Below are positions 47,673 through 61,000 of a stretch of DNA of 64,000 bases, piece by piece. Below the pieces are notes generated by a model. The model was not told the DNA's origin, ran no database searches, and saw nothing but the letters and a program-made list of their open reading frames with translations. Position numbers and translations under genes: made by a program. Location of the stretch: assembly GCA_024362935.1 (NCBI GenBank), contig JANCRA010000014.1, forward strand, positions 9,007,258 to 9,071,257, given 5' to 3'. Each line of letters begins with the position of its first letter. The stretch's first letter is position 1. This DNA comes from Setophaga petechia (Eukaryota; Chordata; Aves; Passeriformes; Parulidae).

Positions 47673-50600
47673 CTGAAACAATATGTTATGTATTTTAAAT
47701 TTTTGACAAAAAGCCACAAGCAAACAAACAAGAAAAACCCCACAAGATTTTCTCCAGCCCACAAACTGAGGCTAATCTAAAGTATTCTTACCCTTGCATT
47801 GCAGACTGTCACATTACACTTCCACACTCAGGACAGACCTCCTTATCTTTTTCTCCTCCTGACCCCAAAATCAAAGGATGATTCTCTGATTATGTACTAC
47901 AAAAGGGGGACAGAACAGTTATCTTTCTTTTTCAGACGTGAATTCCAGTTACTCCAGGACAGCTGGCAATTTCAGCAATCCTCTGAGTACATTAAATGCA
48001 GTGTTGCAGCATGGTAATAAAAACTTCACTTCTGACCATACTCTGTAGAAAATGGTATCATTATCACAAACACTTCCTAAAGTAACTTGTGCATTTACTG
48101 ATAAGTGAAGTAAACCTGACTCAAGACTTCTGCCCAAAGGCTGGAGATCTCCTGGCTGTATTTTCAAATAGGTATCCTTCTATCACTACAGGGTTTTTTG
48201 AGAAGTGCTACTTTAGTTCTGGAACCTCCTTTCTCAATTTTCCAGAAAATTGAGAGTTCTAGGTCTGAACAAGTAAATAAGTCTTTGAACAAAATATGCA
48301 TCATAATTATCTTGGAGACTAAGGTCTCATTAGAGTGGAATATACAAAACTAATCTAATCATTATGTAAATATCCAGTGAACAGTGAATGTTTCTGCCAT
48401 TCCTGCAGGAATCCCACCACGTCTAACAATGCCTTTAGTTTTCCATGGAATTCAACTCTACTGTCACTAACCTAGAGAAGTTATTTTTACCACAGTAAAC
48501 ATGAGATTTCTGATATTTAGCATAAGCTTTTAAGTTATTCTACAAAAAATATTTTCTTTTATAAAATCCTTATTGTTATTTTGGAAAGCTAAGCAAAATC
48601 CATGGAATGGCACAACTTTGTCCAGTAGGACACACTCTCCACGCCCTTTCCAAGTGCAGAGACATCTTTGGCAAGTGCACTGGACACTTCCACAAGGCCT
48701 GGCACATCACTGCCTTTGACACAGGAATTGCAGCAAATGTCTTTCTGCAGTGTAATGCCCCTCTCTGGGGCTGACATTTACATCACAGCAGCTCCAGCAC
48801 GCTGCTGACTGACTGGGCAGCCAGGAAACCACCAGTGAGTCCACAATTCACAGACTGCAGGCTTCAGCAGGAGTGCTGTGAGAGCATTTGCTTGCAGGGA
48901 TGTGACAGTTCTCATGCACACCAGTGTACAGCCATGGCTGGGCTCAACAGCTCCATTCCAAGATAACTGGGTTCATCACATAAAATGAATTCAAAACTAG
49001 CAGCTTTGGCCAAGTTTTTGGATCATAGTTTAGTGACACTTACTGGTTGCCTGTTACCACTTAACTGAGCATTAGTCTAAGACTCTTATGCATTTTGCCT
49101 GACAGGGCACGAACCACTTAAAAGACATTATAGTTGTGCTTTCTAATTTAAGTAATTTGAATCATCAAGCTTTGAAGAGAGCTGGATCTCAATGAAACTT
49201 ATGTTCCCAATTTAATTGAGACTCAAAGGTAGTTGTATTCACACAGAAGATGAACTCCCCTTAAGGCCTCCCCACAGCCCTGGATGCTGTGGGAGCACAG
49301 CCCAACCACCCAAGGACCTCCCCAGCCTTTTGGGTAGGTTCTGCCACATTAACCAAAACCTGCACCACCTTCAGCAGGCTGTGATGTAAGTTTACCCCCA
49401 AATAATTCCTTCCCACAAAGCTCCAGAGCTGCAATTAGTAGAATTCAGCACCAGCAGCTGGGACTGCCAGAGACACCAAAGGAACAGGACACTGGTGTGA
49501 CCAGTCAGGTGCTCCCCTCAAACCAGTAAACTGCAGCATTCAGCTGCAGGTCAGCAGAAGTTTCTTCTCCATGATAACAAATAACCCCCTCTCCATCACT
49601 GTGTTACACAAGAAGGGAAGTTCTTGTTAATTTTTCCTTACACAGAGTACACATCACATTTCTGTGAAACTCCTGGGAGCCTGGAAGAGGGAATCAAGAT
49701 CTCTGGAAGCAATCTTCCAGGTTTCTGCTCCACAGCTCCCTGCAGCAGCATGCCTGGGAAAGCTGCACGCACATCTGTGGGGTTTTTGCTGGAAGCAAGG
49801 ACTCTGACCAGCCCAGCAGAGCACATGGCAGCAGCAGCAGCAGAGGCACAGACAGAGCAGGGGCTGCCAGGCTGTTTGTGAGGCGTGAGCACAGCGTCAC
49901 ACTGCTGCCTGCCAGCACGTTTCTGGGGGAGCCTGAAGGGGACAAAAAAGGCACAAGCCAGGAGAGGACAGGCTGGCAGTGCTGTTTACCTTAGAGGAAG
50001 GTTGCCTTGGCTCCTGGCCACTGCACCGTGCCACCCCTCTCCACCCTGATAAAGCACAGAGGCAGCAGCCGCTCACTGATAGCTCCCTGCTGCCACCCTC
50101 CCCCTCCCTGCTGCACCTCTTGGCACAAGAAAGAGGAGCCTTTTCTGCAATTAAACTGAACTTTAATAGCTGGAGGAGCATAAGTGTTCGTCTGATGAAA
50201 TTAGGGTTAGTTTCTTTCACATCCTATAGCTACCATCTCTATAATTCATAGTTATTAATTCTTGTTTTATTAATTCTTATTTTTAAGTAAAAAGTGAATC
50301 TGGTGCTGAACCTGTTTATAGCTATTCCCATCCTGTAGGCTAAAGGTCTAAAGGTGTGACTTCTGGGGGTAAAACTCAGAACATCTTAGGCATTTTAGTT
50401 TCAGGCCAAACATTCACCTTTCCTGCCATTAGATGTTAAGGTGGATTATTTTAATTACTTTTTCTTTTTCTTTTTTTTTTTTTTCAGTCTTAGACTCCGT
50501 TACCTCACAACCTGAGCAGCTAATACAGTGTAGAGGAAAGCCTGTTCTTGCAGAGGCCATTGCAAAGCAACAGGACATTGAAGTCCACTGCCAATCTAAA

Positions 50601-51588
50601 CTGAACTAGTTAGCACGAGGAAAAAGCCTGAGACAGCAAGAAACTTAAGAGTGCTCTTCTCACCCTCCTTTTATGTCATGTAGGCAGCTGGGCACTCACA
50701 CTTTGTCAGCTTAGTGACACTGAGTTTGGCTCCTGCTTTGAGCTTCCTACTTTAAATGAATGTCCCTTTCCTTCTCCTCATTTGGGAGAACGCAGCAAGT
50801 TTCACAACTTGGCTTCTTGCTGCTTCCAAAGCATTCCAGCGTCTGTGTGATGTTACATAATTGTTTCTGGCTGAAAAGCTCCCAGCTCACTCCGGGCCAG
50901 ACTCTGCATACCTTCCCCCATGTCCAGAGGGACTGGAACTCACAAACTCGGTCAGTGTGGCTCTCACCAGTTCCAGGCTGCCAGCCTGAAACAGGCTTTG
51001 AGGGAGCAAATGGAAAAGCAAAGGCACGTTTAGCAAGACAAGGACATTCTGTGATCCTTGGAGAAATACAAAGCCAGGTTACATCAGCCATAGCTCTCCC
51101 TGTACCAGCCATGAGATTTAAAGTAAGAATCACCAAGTGTGGCCTGAGCAGCACATGGGGAGAGTTCAAGAGAGCAATGCAGTTGGGGTATGAACACTGG
51201 GGGGGATTTAAAAAGGTACCATAACACTCAGTTTTAAAGAACAATTCCAACAGAGAGGCAACAATAGTTTTCTTCAGCTTAATTCCCTAATGAACTCACT
51301 TGTTTCACAAGTTTAATATTGAACTAATTAGGACTTTTGTAAAAAAAGCAAAGATCTTGACAGCTTTTACATTTTATACTTCTCTACAAGTTTCAGAAGC
51401 TGTTCTCTCCTTGCATCATCACTCTTGCATGTCAGGCCAGTTACCCCCCAAACACAATTAAACCATGTGGAAAAAATTCAGCTTTGGGGTATGTAATAAC
51501 ACCTTTCTAAAAACACCCCTGTGATAGTCAGAAACTGATGTTAGGTACAGCAGACAGAGCTCTCTGTACTTATTTGGAGCCTTCTTAC
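47673..51588 (-). other. OSGIN1: OSGIN1 intron 1
   Basis: Lies between the predicted leader exon and exon 2, about 3.9 kb, AT-rich in parts. A pyrimidine-rich run at about 50460-50485 on the + strand is the only simple repeat seen. No coding exon recognised. Confidence 0.6.
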
Positions 51589-51677
51589 CTTTAGCAGCAG
51601 GTCTGATGAGAGGTGGGATCTTTGTGAAAGTGATTGTACAGTCAGGAGAGCCAACCAAACTACAAGCCTGGAATCCT
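51589..51677 (-). other. OSGIN1: OSGIN1 non-coding exon 1 (5' UTR, predicted)
   Basis: On the minus strand a strong donor, AAAG|GTAAGA, ends a candidate first exon at 51589. A TATA-like TATATTTAAA at 51708-51699 places transcription start near 51677. The exon has no ATG, as expected for a leader spliced to exon 2, which begins at 51... upstream of the start codon at 47651. The exon end is supported by the donor; the start is inferred from the TATA spacing and could be off by several bases. Alternative leaders farther upstream are possible. Confidence 0.62.
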
Positions 51678-51698
51678 CTCTCTGCTCTAAGACAGCTG

Positions 51699-51708
51699 TT
51701 TAAATATA
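51699..51708 (-). promoter_or_regulatory. OSGIN1: TATA box of the OSGIN1 promoter
   Basis: TATATTTAAA on the minus strand lies about 30 bp upstream of the predicted start of the leader exon, which ends in a consensus donor. The local sequence is not a CpG island, which fits an inducible, TATA-driven promoter. Inferred; no transcript data. Confidence 0.55.
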
Positions 51709-51783
51709 GTAGGCAACCAGCAGCAAGAGAGGAGAGGAGGAGCCAAAGGGACTGGAGGTGGAGCAAGGAAAATACTAATAAGC

Positions 51784-51794
51784 ATGAGTCAGCA
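51784..51794 (+). promoter_or_regulatory. Antioxidant response element / NRF2-small MAF site upstream of OSGIN1
   Basis: The + strand reads ATGAGTCAGCA, the RTGASTCAGCA form of the NFE2/NRF2-MAF element, about 76 bp upstream of the TATA box and about 107-117 bp upstream of the predicted start. OSGIN1 is an established NRF2 target in mammals, so an element here fits the gene's known control. The core TGAGTCA is also an AP-1 site, and sequence alone cannot separate the two. Confidence 0.6.
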
Positions 51795-53935
51795 GGAATA
51801 TTTCCCTCCCCAGCTCCTGAATGAATGTAGAGAAACTTCCTTAGTAATGTTCAGCTGACTAATGTGACTACAGCAAAAGCAGGATTACAGGAACTATGCC
51901 CTGTCAGAAGTCCTGCACTGAACAAATTTTCCATTTTTAACCCTCAGGACAGCACAGATATATAGTGGGTCTGAAAAGATTGATGTCAGTTTGTGTTTCT
52001 TTTTCTTCAGTGACATAAAGTGTTATAAGCCTTTTGCAAGGTAGCAGTAAAATGAGTCAAACTGCTTGCATAAAACTCAGAACCAAACAGGGGTTTCATC
52101 CAAGGTATCTTACTCAGTTCAGGGAATAATTGATCTGGCTTGCTAAATTTAAAATTCCCTTCACAAATTAAGTACCTTTATCCCAAAGTGTTCTGTTCAA
52201 GTAGTAAATGAAGCACATGTTTATCTCGGAGGCCATCTGTTTGGAAATCACAATTTCCAGGAAATAGGACTGCTGATACACAGTTAAAGCGCATACTTTC
52301 ATTCATGTGATCTAAAAGATAAAAGCAGTTCTTGAGAAGGATTTCATCAGAGCAGAATACTTAATATAAAACTCTGTTTTCATTCCACCAGAATAAGTTG
52401 TTTTAATAAATGTGAGGCAATTGTTTCACTCAAAGTTTAGTTGCTAGTCAATGCTTTAACAAATCTGACTCAGTAAATGCTGTCAGACTGAAGAGGGTGG
52501 GGGGAGAGGGGTAAGGACTCTTTCCAGTTTCCTGGGCCTTTATCCAAGGTAGCATTTGCACAGAGCTCTTAAATAACTCATATGGATTTTTTGACAGCAA
52601 AGGCTTTTATATGCATTATTCATATATTTATTGGCATGTAACCAATGTGTCCATGTCAGCCATGGAAAAATTAAGCTTTCAGAGAAAATAAGGCATTTGT
52701 TTGCTTAGGTGATTTAAGATTGCCCTGTTACTAGGTTTTTCAAACCTGTCTTCGATATATTGCAGTGTTGCATGTCAAACATTGTAGAACAAAGATGTTC
52801 AAGCCCATACTTGCTGATACCATAGATACAAGGTAAAACCATATATGATACTTTGGCTGGCTTTGTACTAAGGAAAATAAGGAATATTTCCTGTGTGTGC
52901 AAATCTGCAGAAATAAAGTTGTTCTCTCTGTAAAAAATAAGAGATCCTGTCCATTTCCTACTAGAACTTATAAAACTAGAATCTGTATTACCTTTGCAAA
53001 TAAAGCCAGGATGGCTTTCCAAAACCAAGCTCTATCCTAGTTTTGTGCACAGTACAGTTCTTTACAGGAAAATGCTCATGTACAGTAACCCACTGCCCTT
53101 TATTTGCTGGTACAATAAGACCATTGAACACAGCAATTTGGGGGCTTCTTTTTTGATATCCGTTTTGACATCCCTATCTTGATATCCCAAGAAACACATC
53201 ACACAGAATTGACATATATCAAAGTAACTGTTTCTCCTTGTGTACCTTGATCTCAAACAAACCATTCAGCCCAACACTTTGGATAAACTTTCCAGAAGAA
53301 GAAGTAATTGAGCAATCTGCAGTTGGCCTTGCAGCCAGCCCTTGACCTACAAACTCATGCAATTCACTTCTATTTTTTTCCTGAACTGAAAAAGCCATTT
53401 TGGTGGTGCACACATTTAAGGACAAAGCCATAACATTGTACTGAGGAATACTCTGCACCAGAACCAACCCCTATTTCCTTAGAAAGAAATTTCCTTGTTA
53501 CTTATTGACTTTTCACCTTAGGTTATGTAAGTTTTACCTGTCCATCTTCTACTTATGAAACCTGTCAGGTAGCCCTGATTCTGCTGTCTCCTGATTTGAG
53601 GGAGCTCAAGCTCTGGTGTCAGAATTCATTGCTGACAGCTCATGGCAGAACCTTTCCTACAGCACCTCTCCAGCATCCACCCTTCCCTCTAGCCAGCCTT
53701 AAGGTGTACCAGACTGTGCTAAATTATCCTGACAAACGACATTGTTTCACTCATTAGAACTTCATGTTCTGTTGGTTTTTCATAATGAGAGGAACACTCC
53801 CAGTGTGATCCTCCATGGGCCACTGTAGTGCTTTGATGCTTTGGTGTTTCTCTCAATTGTGGTAAAACAGAAATCTAAAATTCTGCGTGTTTTCTGCCTA
53901 AGAGAATATTAAGTGTTCCATTCACTCACACATTA

Positions 53936-54005
53936 ATGCACATCATTTAATCTGGGACAAAATACATTAGATTAAATGCACATCATTTAATCTAAGACAA
54001 AGTAC
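53936..54005. repeat. 40-bp duplication
   Basis: ATGCACATCATTTAATCT occurs at 53936 and 53976, followed in both by (G/A)(G/A)GACAAA(A/G)TAC. Two copies with a 40-bp period. Confidence 0.9.
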
Positions 54006-57000
54006 AAAATCAAGTGTTGGAAAATCTGATCAAGTATCTTGGTTCCATATGGTCTCTGTGCAGAGCACTGCGCCTTGTTGCTGCCTAAATCATCTCCACC
54101 TTTATCACCCAGAAAAGCTTACACTTAGAGTTATATGTTAGCTTAGATACCAAAACTAGGACCCACATTTGTAATGATAATAGATAGTTTGACATTAATA
54201 CTGTGAAAGTTTACCTGGTTTCTTTTTGCTTCAGCTAAGAAAACCTACATTTGTCACCAACACCACAACCCAGACCACATCAGCAAGATGCTCCTTGTAA
54301 ATGTTGTGGCAGCCCCCAATCAGAAGCAGCAAGTTGTGCCATCCACTTCTGAGAGCAGGTGGATGTCTGAGAAATGTGACTTGCTCTGCTGAATGACAAA
54401 GGTAAAAAAGGCTGGGAAGTCCCAGACAATTGCTAGGTCTGACAGAAAAAGCAGCTTAGGCAATGCTGGAAGTATGAGACCCAGTTCTGCTCTCAGTTAA
54501 ACTTGTGACTTCCTACATGTGTTTGTGCTTTCACATGGCTTCCTCTAAAGAAAGATTTGGCCCAGACCACATTTCCCAACTTTCCCATGTCCCTGCCAAG
54601 GCCATATCTGTTATGTGTTCATACCTCTTTTTGCACTGTTTAGGCAGCTGGGTCCAAAGGAAGAGAAGTAAAGGTTCACTGCACCCTTTTGTTGTTCACA
54701 GGGGCATTGACCTCCCAGTCACATAAATGATTGAAATGGTTTTGTCTTAGTAACTTGCTAAATTGTTTAAGGAAAGTAAAAAAAGCAAAACCTTACATTT
54801 TGCTGGAACTATTGTAAGATGGTGATTTTTGCTTTTCCCTGCTTTCAATTCATTACCTTGAAATCATTCTCTGTCTGTTCAAAGAGGGTTGTCTTCCCAA
54901 AGCAATGAGATGAAACCAAAAAATTTCACCACCCTTCGCTGGCCAGGGGCATCAGCCACTTCCACCACTTTATCTTGAAAACAGCTGTTAGGAAATAAAC
55001 TGGGGAGGTGACAATCAATCACACTGCCCAGGAGGGCTGTGGAGCTTTACTGTCTGCATTCAATCATGCCCTTGGCTGTGGATAGCACTCAGTGTGTGCT
55101 CGAGTGCCACTGCCTCCCTGGGACATTCCCCACCTCCTGTCTGTTCAGGCTTAGGGAGCAAGAACAGTGCTCAAGAGAGTCCCTATAAGCACACCCTGAA
55201 AGAGACATTCCCAGTACAACACTGGGAGCCAACAGTGCATATTTTGCAAGAATAGTTTACATGTGAAATGTCCATGTAGAAAAGTAGTAGAGTGCCAAGT
55301 GGCTGTGCAGGCATTTCCTCAGAGAATGGGCCTGGATCACCATTTCCTCCTCAGATGGCTGGGTGACAGCTAAATCTAGGGTGCTTCCTACTCCCCAGCA
55401 CACGTGCTTCCTTTCAGAAATGAGGAGGATGCCAAGAGGTGCAGTCCCTAGGCTCAGGGACCAGAGCCATGCATGTTTCCCAGGAGTGGATCTTTGCAGA
55501 TTCTTCATTCCCAAACGCCACAGGCAGAGGAAAGCTCAGCTCATGTGCTCCGCCCTCAAAGCTCTATCTTGAGCTCAACATTGATGTTTTGGGGAAAAGT
55601 AAACACACACACTTTCATGTCAAACAAACAGCATCCATGACCTAGTCAAAGATTAAACTACACATTAAACTGGTTGGGAATTTTCCTCTTATCTAAATGT
55701 CAATATATTCAAAATATTTACATGAGTTTTGGAGCACTGCATCATTTGAAGATACAGCCTTTAATCATACAGTCATAAAGTCATTGTTTAGTTATGTTCT
55801 TTTAGTCTACATGGGCATTTAGCAACTGATTCATTTAATAAACTGCTCTAGAATCTTATGGTATGGGCATATGTCCCAAAACACAAAATATCCTTCAAAA
55901 GTTAATGTTCATAGTTTCTTGAGTGGAACAACTAACAGAGAAGAAAACTGGAAGTAGTAGGTACAGCTGAACAGTGAGCACTGAGCATCTTCTCTGTACA
56001 TACTTTCCCTTAGGGCAAAGCTGTAGTTTCCAAATACAAGTGAGTAATTCAAAGGTGGAATAGGAGCATGTGATGCTATGAGCTCGTTTAACACAGCCAC
56101 ACAAACTTTCATAAAGAGGGTTGCAGCAAGCCTTTGGAGTTTCCTGTATTCGTTTCTTTGCCACAGATTAAGCCATTCTGCAGCTCTTTAACCCAACTTT
56201 CGTTTTCTCTACTTTACCAAGAATCACTTAATCAAGATAAAGGATTTTGTAGCATTCCTTAAAGGCTTTGAAACACATAAAAGCTAAGGGCACCCAGAGG
56301 TACCCAGCCAGCATTTTCAATTACGTCAAAGAAAAATAAGATTTTCTGCAGCACAGCCCAATAGTTTTTAGCTGTGAAGATTTAGAAAATGACTGTACTC
56401 GAGTTATCCTGCAGCTTCCTACCCTCAGGGTTTATTTTCATCTTCCCCTTAAGCACCTGATTCTATCAGAGATAACAGCTGCTGAGATCCAGGTTAGCCA
56501 ATCTGATATTCCTGACTTGCAACATTTCCTTTCTGCCATAACTTTGGGTCTAAGTTCAAAGTGCTTTTTGCACACAAGTCCTTCCTTCTTAAGAGTCTCT
56601 TCGTGCACATTAGAAGGGCAATTGGAGTGATATTTCCTTAGACCCCAATTTCCCTTCACAGTAGCTCCAACGCTGACTGGCAGGAGTGAAATTTACAGTC
56701 CCCTGGGACAATTCTGCATAAACCTGGGTGAGCCAGTATCCTCTACAAAGACAACCTTATCACTTAGTCACAGTATAACAGCAATGCATTGAAGTGTAAC
56801 AAAATGATTTCAGAGGTCAGGTTTTCTCACCTGTAATTGACAGCTGTTTCTAGACCAGCTTAAGGTGGCTGGAACACGAAATGGGCTGTTACTTCCAGTA
56901 AAACAGAATGTCCTATTTTGAAACACATGCATATATTCTGGAGTCATTTCTGTGTCTTAGGAACATAAAAAAATATTTACTATGAGGTCTGAAAAGATTT

Positions 57001-58010
57001 TGCACAGTGGATTTACAGGTAAGAAAGAGGCAGGATTTCTGCAGAACAATAAAGGTATTCAGTAACTAATTCCCCAAAGCATCTTGTTTAGAAATACATT
57101 GCAATTTATGTAATTCCACATTTAACTGATAGACACTCCTTTTTTTGCACATGAACAAAAAAAGCTGAACATAGGGCAGTGAAACAAGTGTGCAGTGCTG
57201 AATCATCTGTCAATAGACATACTCAGCTAGTACCAGATTAAAATCCAATTTCTCCAAGATCTTGCATGAGTTGTACTTCTGTTTTTTGAAGAAATTTCAC
57301 TAGAGAGATCTTCCTTGTTTCTCATCCTCAGCTACTCTACAAAAAATTTGTCATTTCTTTTGCAGGTGTATTTTTGCTTGAATTAATTTAGTTCAAGTTC
57401 TGTTGTTACTGTTCTGCTGGGTTCTTGGGTGGTTTGTTGGTTTGGGTGTTTATGTGGTGGCTTTTTTGTTGATTTGTTGGTTTTTTTTAGTGTGCTTTAT
57501 TTTTTGTCTTTCGAGCAGCTCATTCTAGAGTTGAGAGACTAGATTAATCTTACACCCTTGTCAATAATTACTTTATCATGAGAAATATCTTATTTTTAAT
57601 CCAGTCACATTTTTGGCAGCTGTCAGGCCAGCTGCATTTTTTTATTTTTTCCACAGAGGAGATGTCGAAGCACAGATGAAAAGGAGGAGGTGTTTTTCCT
57701 TGCCTGGTCAATATTTGTTTTGATTGTGAAAACGCTAAGTTTGAATCATCAGGCAAAACCTCTGCCAAAGAGCCTGGGGATTGTAATATGAAGTGACCCT
57801 TTACCTCAAGGCAGAGAAGTACCTGAGTGGCTCTGCTTATCAGCCCAGCCTGAGATGTGCCTGCCAGGGCAGAATGATGTGGCACCAAGGTGACCAAAGC
57901 CTGGGCTATCTTTGGTATCTGCCCCTGGGAGCTCTGACCAGGGCATTATCCACAGCCCTTTTTATAGTCCTGCCACCCTGAAGGGGAACAGTCAGGGCTG
58001 TCAGCAATTA

Positions 58011-58066
58011 ATAACTGCAGATATAACTGCAGATCAGAGCTGCAGAATAACTGCAGATATCAGAGC
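58011..58066. repeat. Short interspersed ATAACTGCAGAT repeats
   Basis: ATAACTGCAGAT starts at 58011, 58023 and 58047, and ATCAGAGCTG at 58033 and 58059, a compound 12/24-26 bp pattern. Confidence 0.85.
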
Positions 58067-61000
58067 TGTGGCACAGGAACTTCTGCCCTTGTCTCTGCTG
58101 CTGCAGTCACCGTGCCTGGACACTGCCTGAGCTGCTCTGGGTGACCAGAGCTCACTGGAGCTGCACTGTCCCTTGGGATATGCACAGGGCAGGCCAGAAG
58201 GACCCAAAAGGCCCCTCCAGCCTCCTGTGCCACCCTCAGCAGTGGCCAGGAGCAGTCACCCACAGGATGGAACGGGACAAGTGTGTGATGCTTGTCTTTT
58301 GTCTTCCCCTGCCTCCAGGTATGTGCAGCTGAGCCAGCTGGCCCAAGTCTGATGAGGTTTGTTCTCTTGCTAGTTCCTTCCATCTGTTTTCATCTGGTTC
58401 CCAGTAATTTCACATGTGCCTCTAGTACCTGTACTAAAGGGAGATTACACAACTGGTCCCTCTCCACAGCATCATATTTATATATTTCTATTTCTCTCAG
58501 TCTTCTGACTTATTCCAAATACAGAAATTGTTCTATACCCTATATCAACCTGTTTCTTCTTCTCCAGATGCTCATCTCATATGCTAAGAATGTAATCCAG
58601 CAATCTAAGCACAGATGAGCCACAGGTTTATGCATCAACTGTCTGGTTTGGCCCCCATCCTTTCCTAGCACTTAATTTGCTTCACCACCAGCTAGCACTG
58701 AGCTGACAATTCCCCAGAACTATTTCTCTTGACCTTAGATTCAATTCAGGCTTGTCCCTACTCTGGCTGAGCTCCCTTGCCTGGGCCTGTGCCACAGCAT
58801 GAGAAAACACAAAGGAATTGTGCAAAAGTGTGAAGTCATAGGACAGTACAGAAGGATTGCACAGATTTTTCTTCAAACCAATGCAGTCAGCCACATGCCT
58901 GATAAAAAGCAAAGTGGCAAACCTTGGAGACTTTCTGGATACTCCTGGTTCACAAAGAGACCTCAACAAAATAACTGAAGGCATGAGTGTGGGAAAAAGC
59001 ATGTTCTCACCTGGTCCCTCAGGAGGGAGGAGCCCTTGGGTAAACACAGTAGAGAAGTTCAAAGAGCTCTCATTGCACTCCATCCCCTGGCCTAATCTTG
59101 ATCTGCTCTTATCCTCTCACCTGAATAAAGCATTCATGGGGTGCTTATGCAAAGTCTCTCCTAGGGCTGCCTCAGGAGTGGTTGTTGCTCTGAAAGAGAC
59201 AAAGTACAGGCACCAGCAGGAGTGTAATGAACCTTTCCCTCACCTGGAATGGGGACAATGGATATAAGCAGCACAAAGGTAATGGCCAGGATTTCTAGAA
59301 GACTCCCTATACTTGTTGTGCCTGGGAAAACATAGACAAGACTCCTGGGCCTGGGACAGCAAAGCTTCTCTATCTGCCACCCACACTGCAGTGCTGACCC
59401 CTCCTGATGCCCTACCATGGTGTACCTGAGTATACATGACACTTCATTCAACTCATCAGCTCAGCCTGTGGATAAAAATATCAACCATGAGGTCAGCTAT
59501 TATACTAGTCAATGATCTCAAAACAGAAGGAGAAAAAGGTAACTTTAGAAAGTAATTTACATTGTACTTATTTACAGAATTATGCAAGCTTGCCATACAT
59601 ACCTCCATCTTTTCTGAAATTTTACACCTTTGAATGTGTTATTAATACAAACTATTACAGTAGAACACAATTTTAGAAAATGCCTTTTTTTTTTTCTAGT
59701 TTCCCATAAAGCCTTGTTAGAGGACTTGGAGTCCCACTCAGCTTTGCAGTGCTTTCATATTTTGCAAATGACGTGCATTCAGTAGAAAGCCTTGATGGCT
59801 TTCTCCTTGTTCTGACATTTGGGAAAGTGTAAACAAACTTGTCCAGCTGTCACCAAACTGCTGTTAGTCTTGGAACACAATAAAAGCTGGAGTGTCATTA
59901 CTGAGCTGCATCCTGAGAGGGCACTCAGCTTGCACCATTCCCCTCAAACACACAGAAGTGTAGCAAAAATAAAAACATCCAATCAAATAACCAAGTGGCA
60001 CACAAATGGACATGTAATGGCAGAAATCCTCTTACAAAATAGTAAGAGAATTATATAATATAAACTCTAATCTTAAAAGGGTGTTAATCTGTCCCATCTG
60101 ACTCACATCTAGGTGTGACTGGTTGTCAAACAGATACGTTTAATCATTTAAAGATACAGAATAAATGTCAGCTTATTAATTGCCATAACAGAGGGAAGAA
60201 ATGAGCCCATATCTCCTGGCCTGTGCTTCAGCCACAGGGCTGCTCTAGGACAAAAATTATCCAAATTTCTTGCTGTGCTACAGGCAACCAACCTGTGTCA
60301 CACCTTCCTGTGCCTGCTCACAAGTATTGAGCCCCTCATTAAAATGTGCTAATCGTTCTAAGTCAATTGACTAAGTGATTTATAGTTATTTACAATACAG
60401 ATTCATTTTTAGTTGTAGCACATGATCCCCCAGGAATTAATGCACATTTGCAAGCTCTCAGTGGGTTCGTTTTGGGCAGAGACATCTGTCAGTCCCCTCA
60501 GCCATGGAACAGCCTGGAACACACCCAAGCTCTGTTCAGGCATGTTCTGTGCATCTTTTCTGCTGCAGTGGCTGAACCCTCCAGCAGCACTGGGCTAGAG
60601 TGCACCTCAGAGCACTCAGCTCTTGCCAAAACCCCCAACAACCCCTGTGCCTCCATAGGCACAGCCTGTGATACAAATATTCTGCCTCTTTATCATTGTT
60701 TCTCAGTTTCACATCTCTCCAAGGTGTTGCAATTTCCTCCAGAATTGCAGTTTCTACAGAAAATCTGCATATTTTCCAATATACAAGCATTTATTTCCTA
60801 GTATATATGGGAATAGCTAAAACAAGTAGTCTGTTTCAGCATATTTGTTGGACTGTGTTAAAACTCTTTATATGCTGTATTTATTCTGGAGACATGCTTG
60901 TCTCACAGCTTCTGATCTTATCTTTGGCCTGTACTGAGAAATTACTCCCATGAACTTTGGAAGGTCAACTTGTTAAACATCTATCCATTCTCCCCTACAC

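Noticed and set aside
58682..59083. 133-codon minus-strand frame upstream of OSGIN1
   Set aside because: No recognisable motif, no fit to MLYCD, and ordinary non-coding composition.
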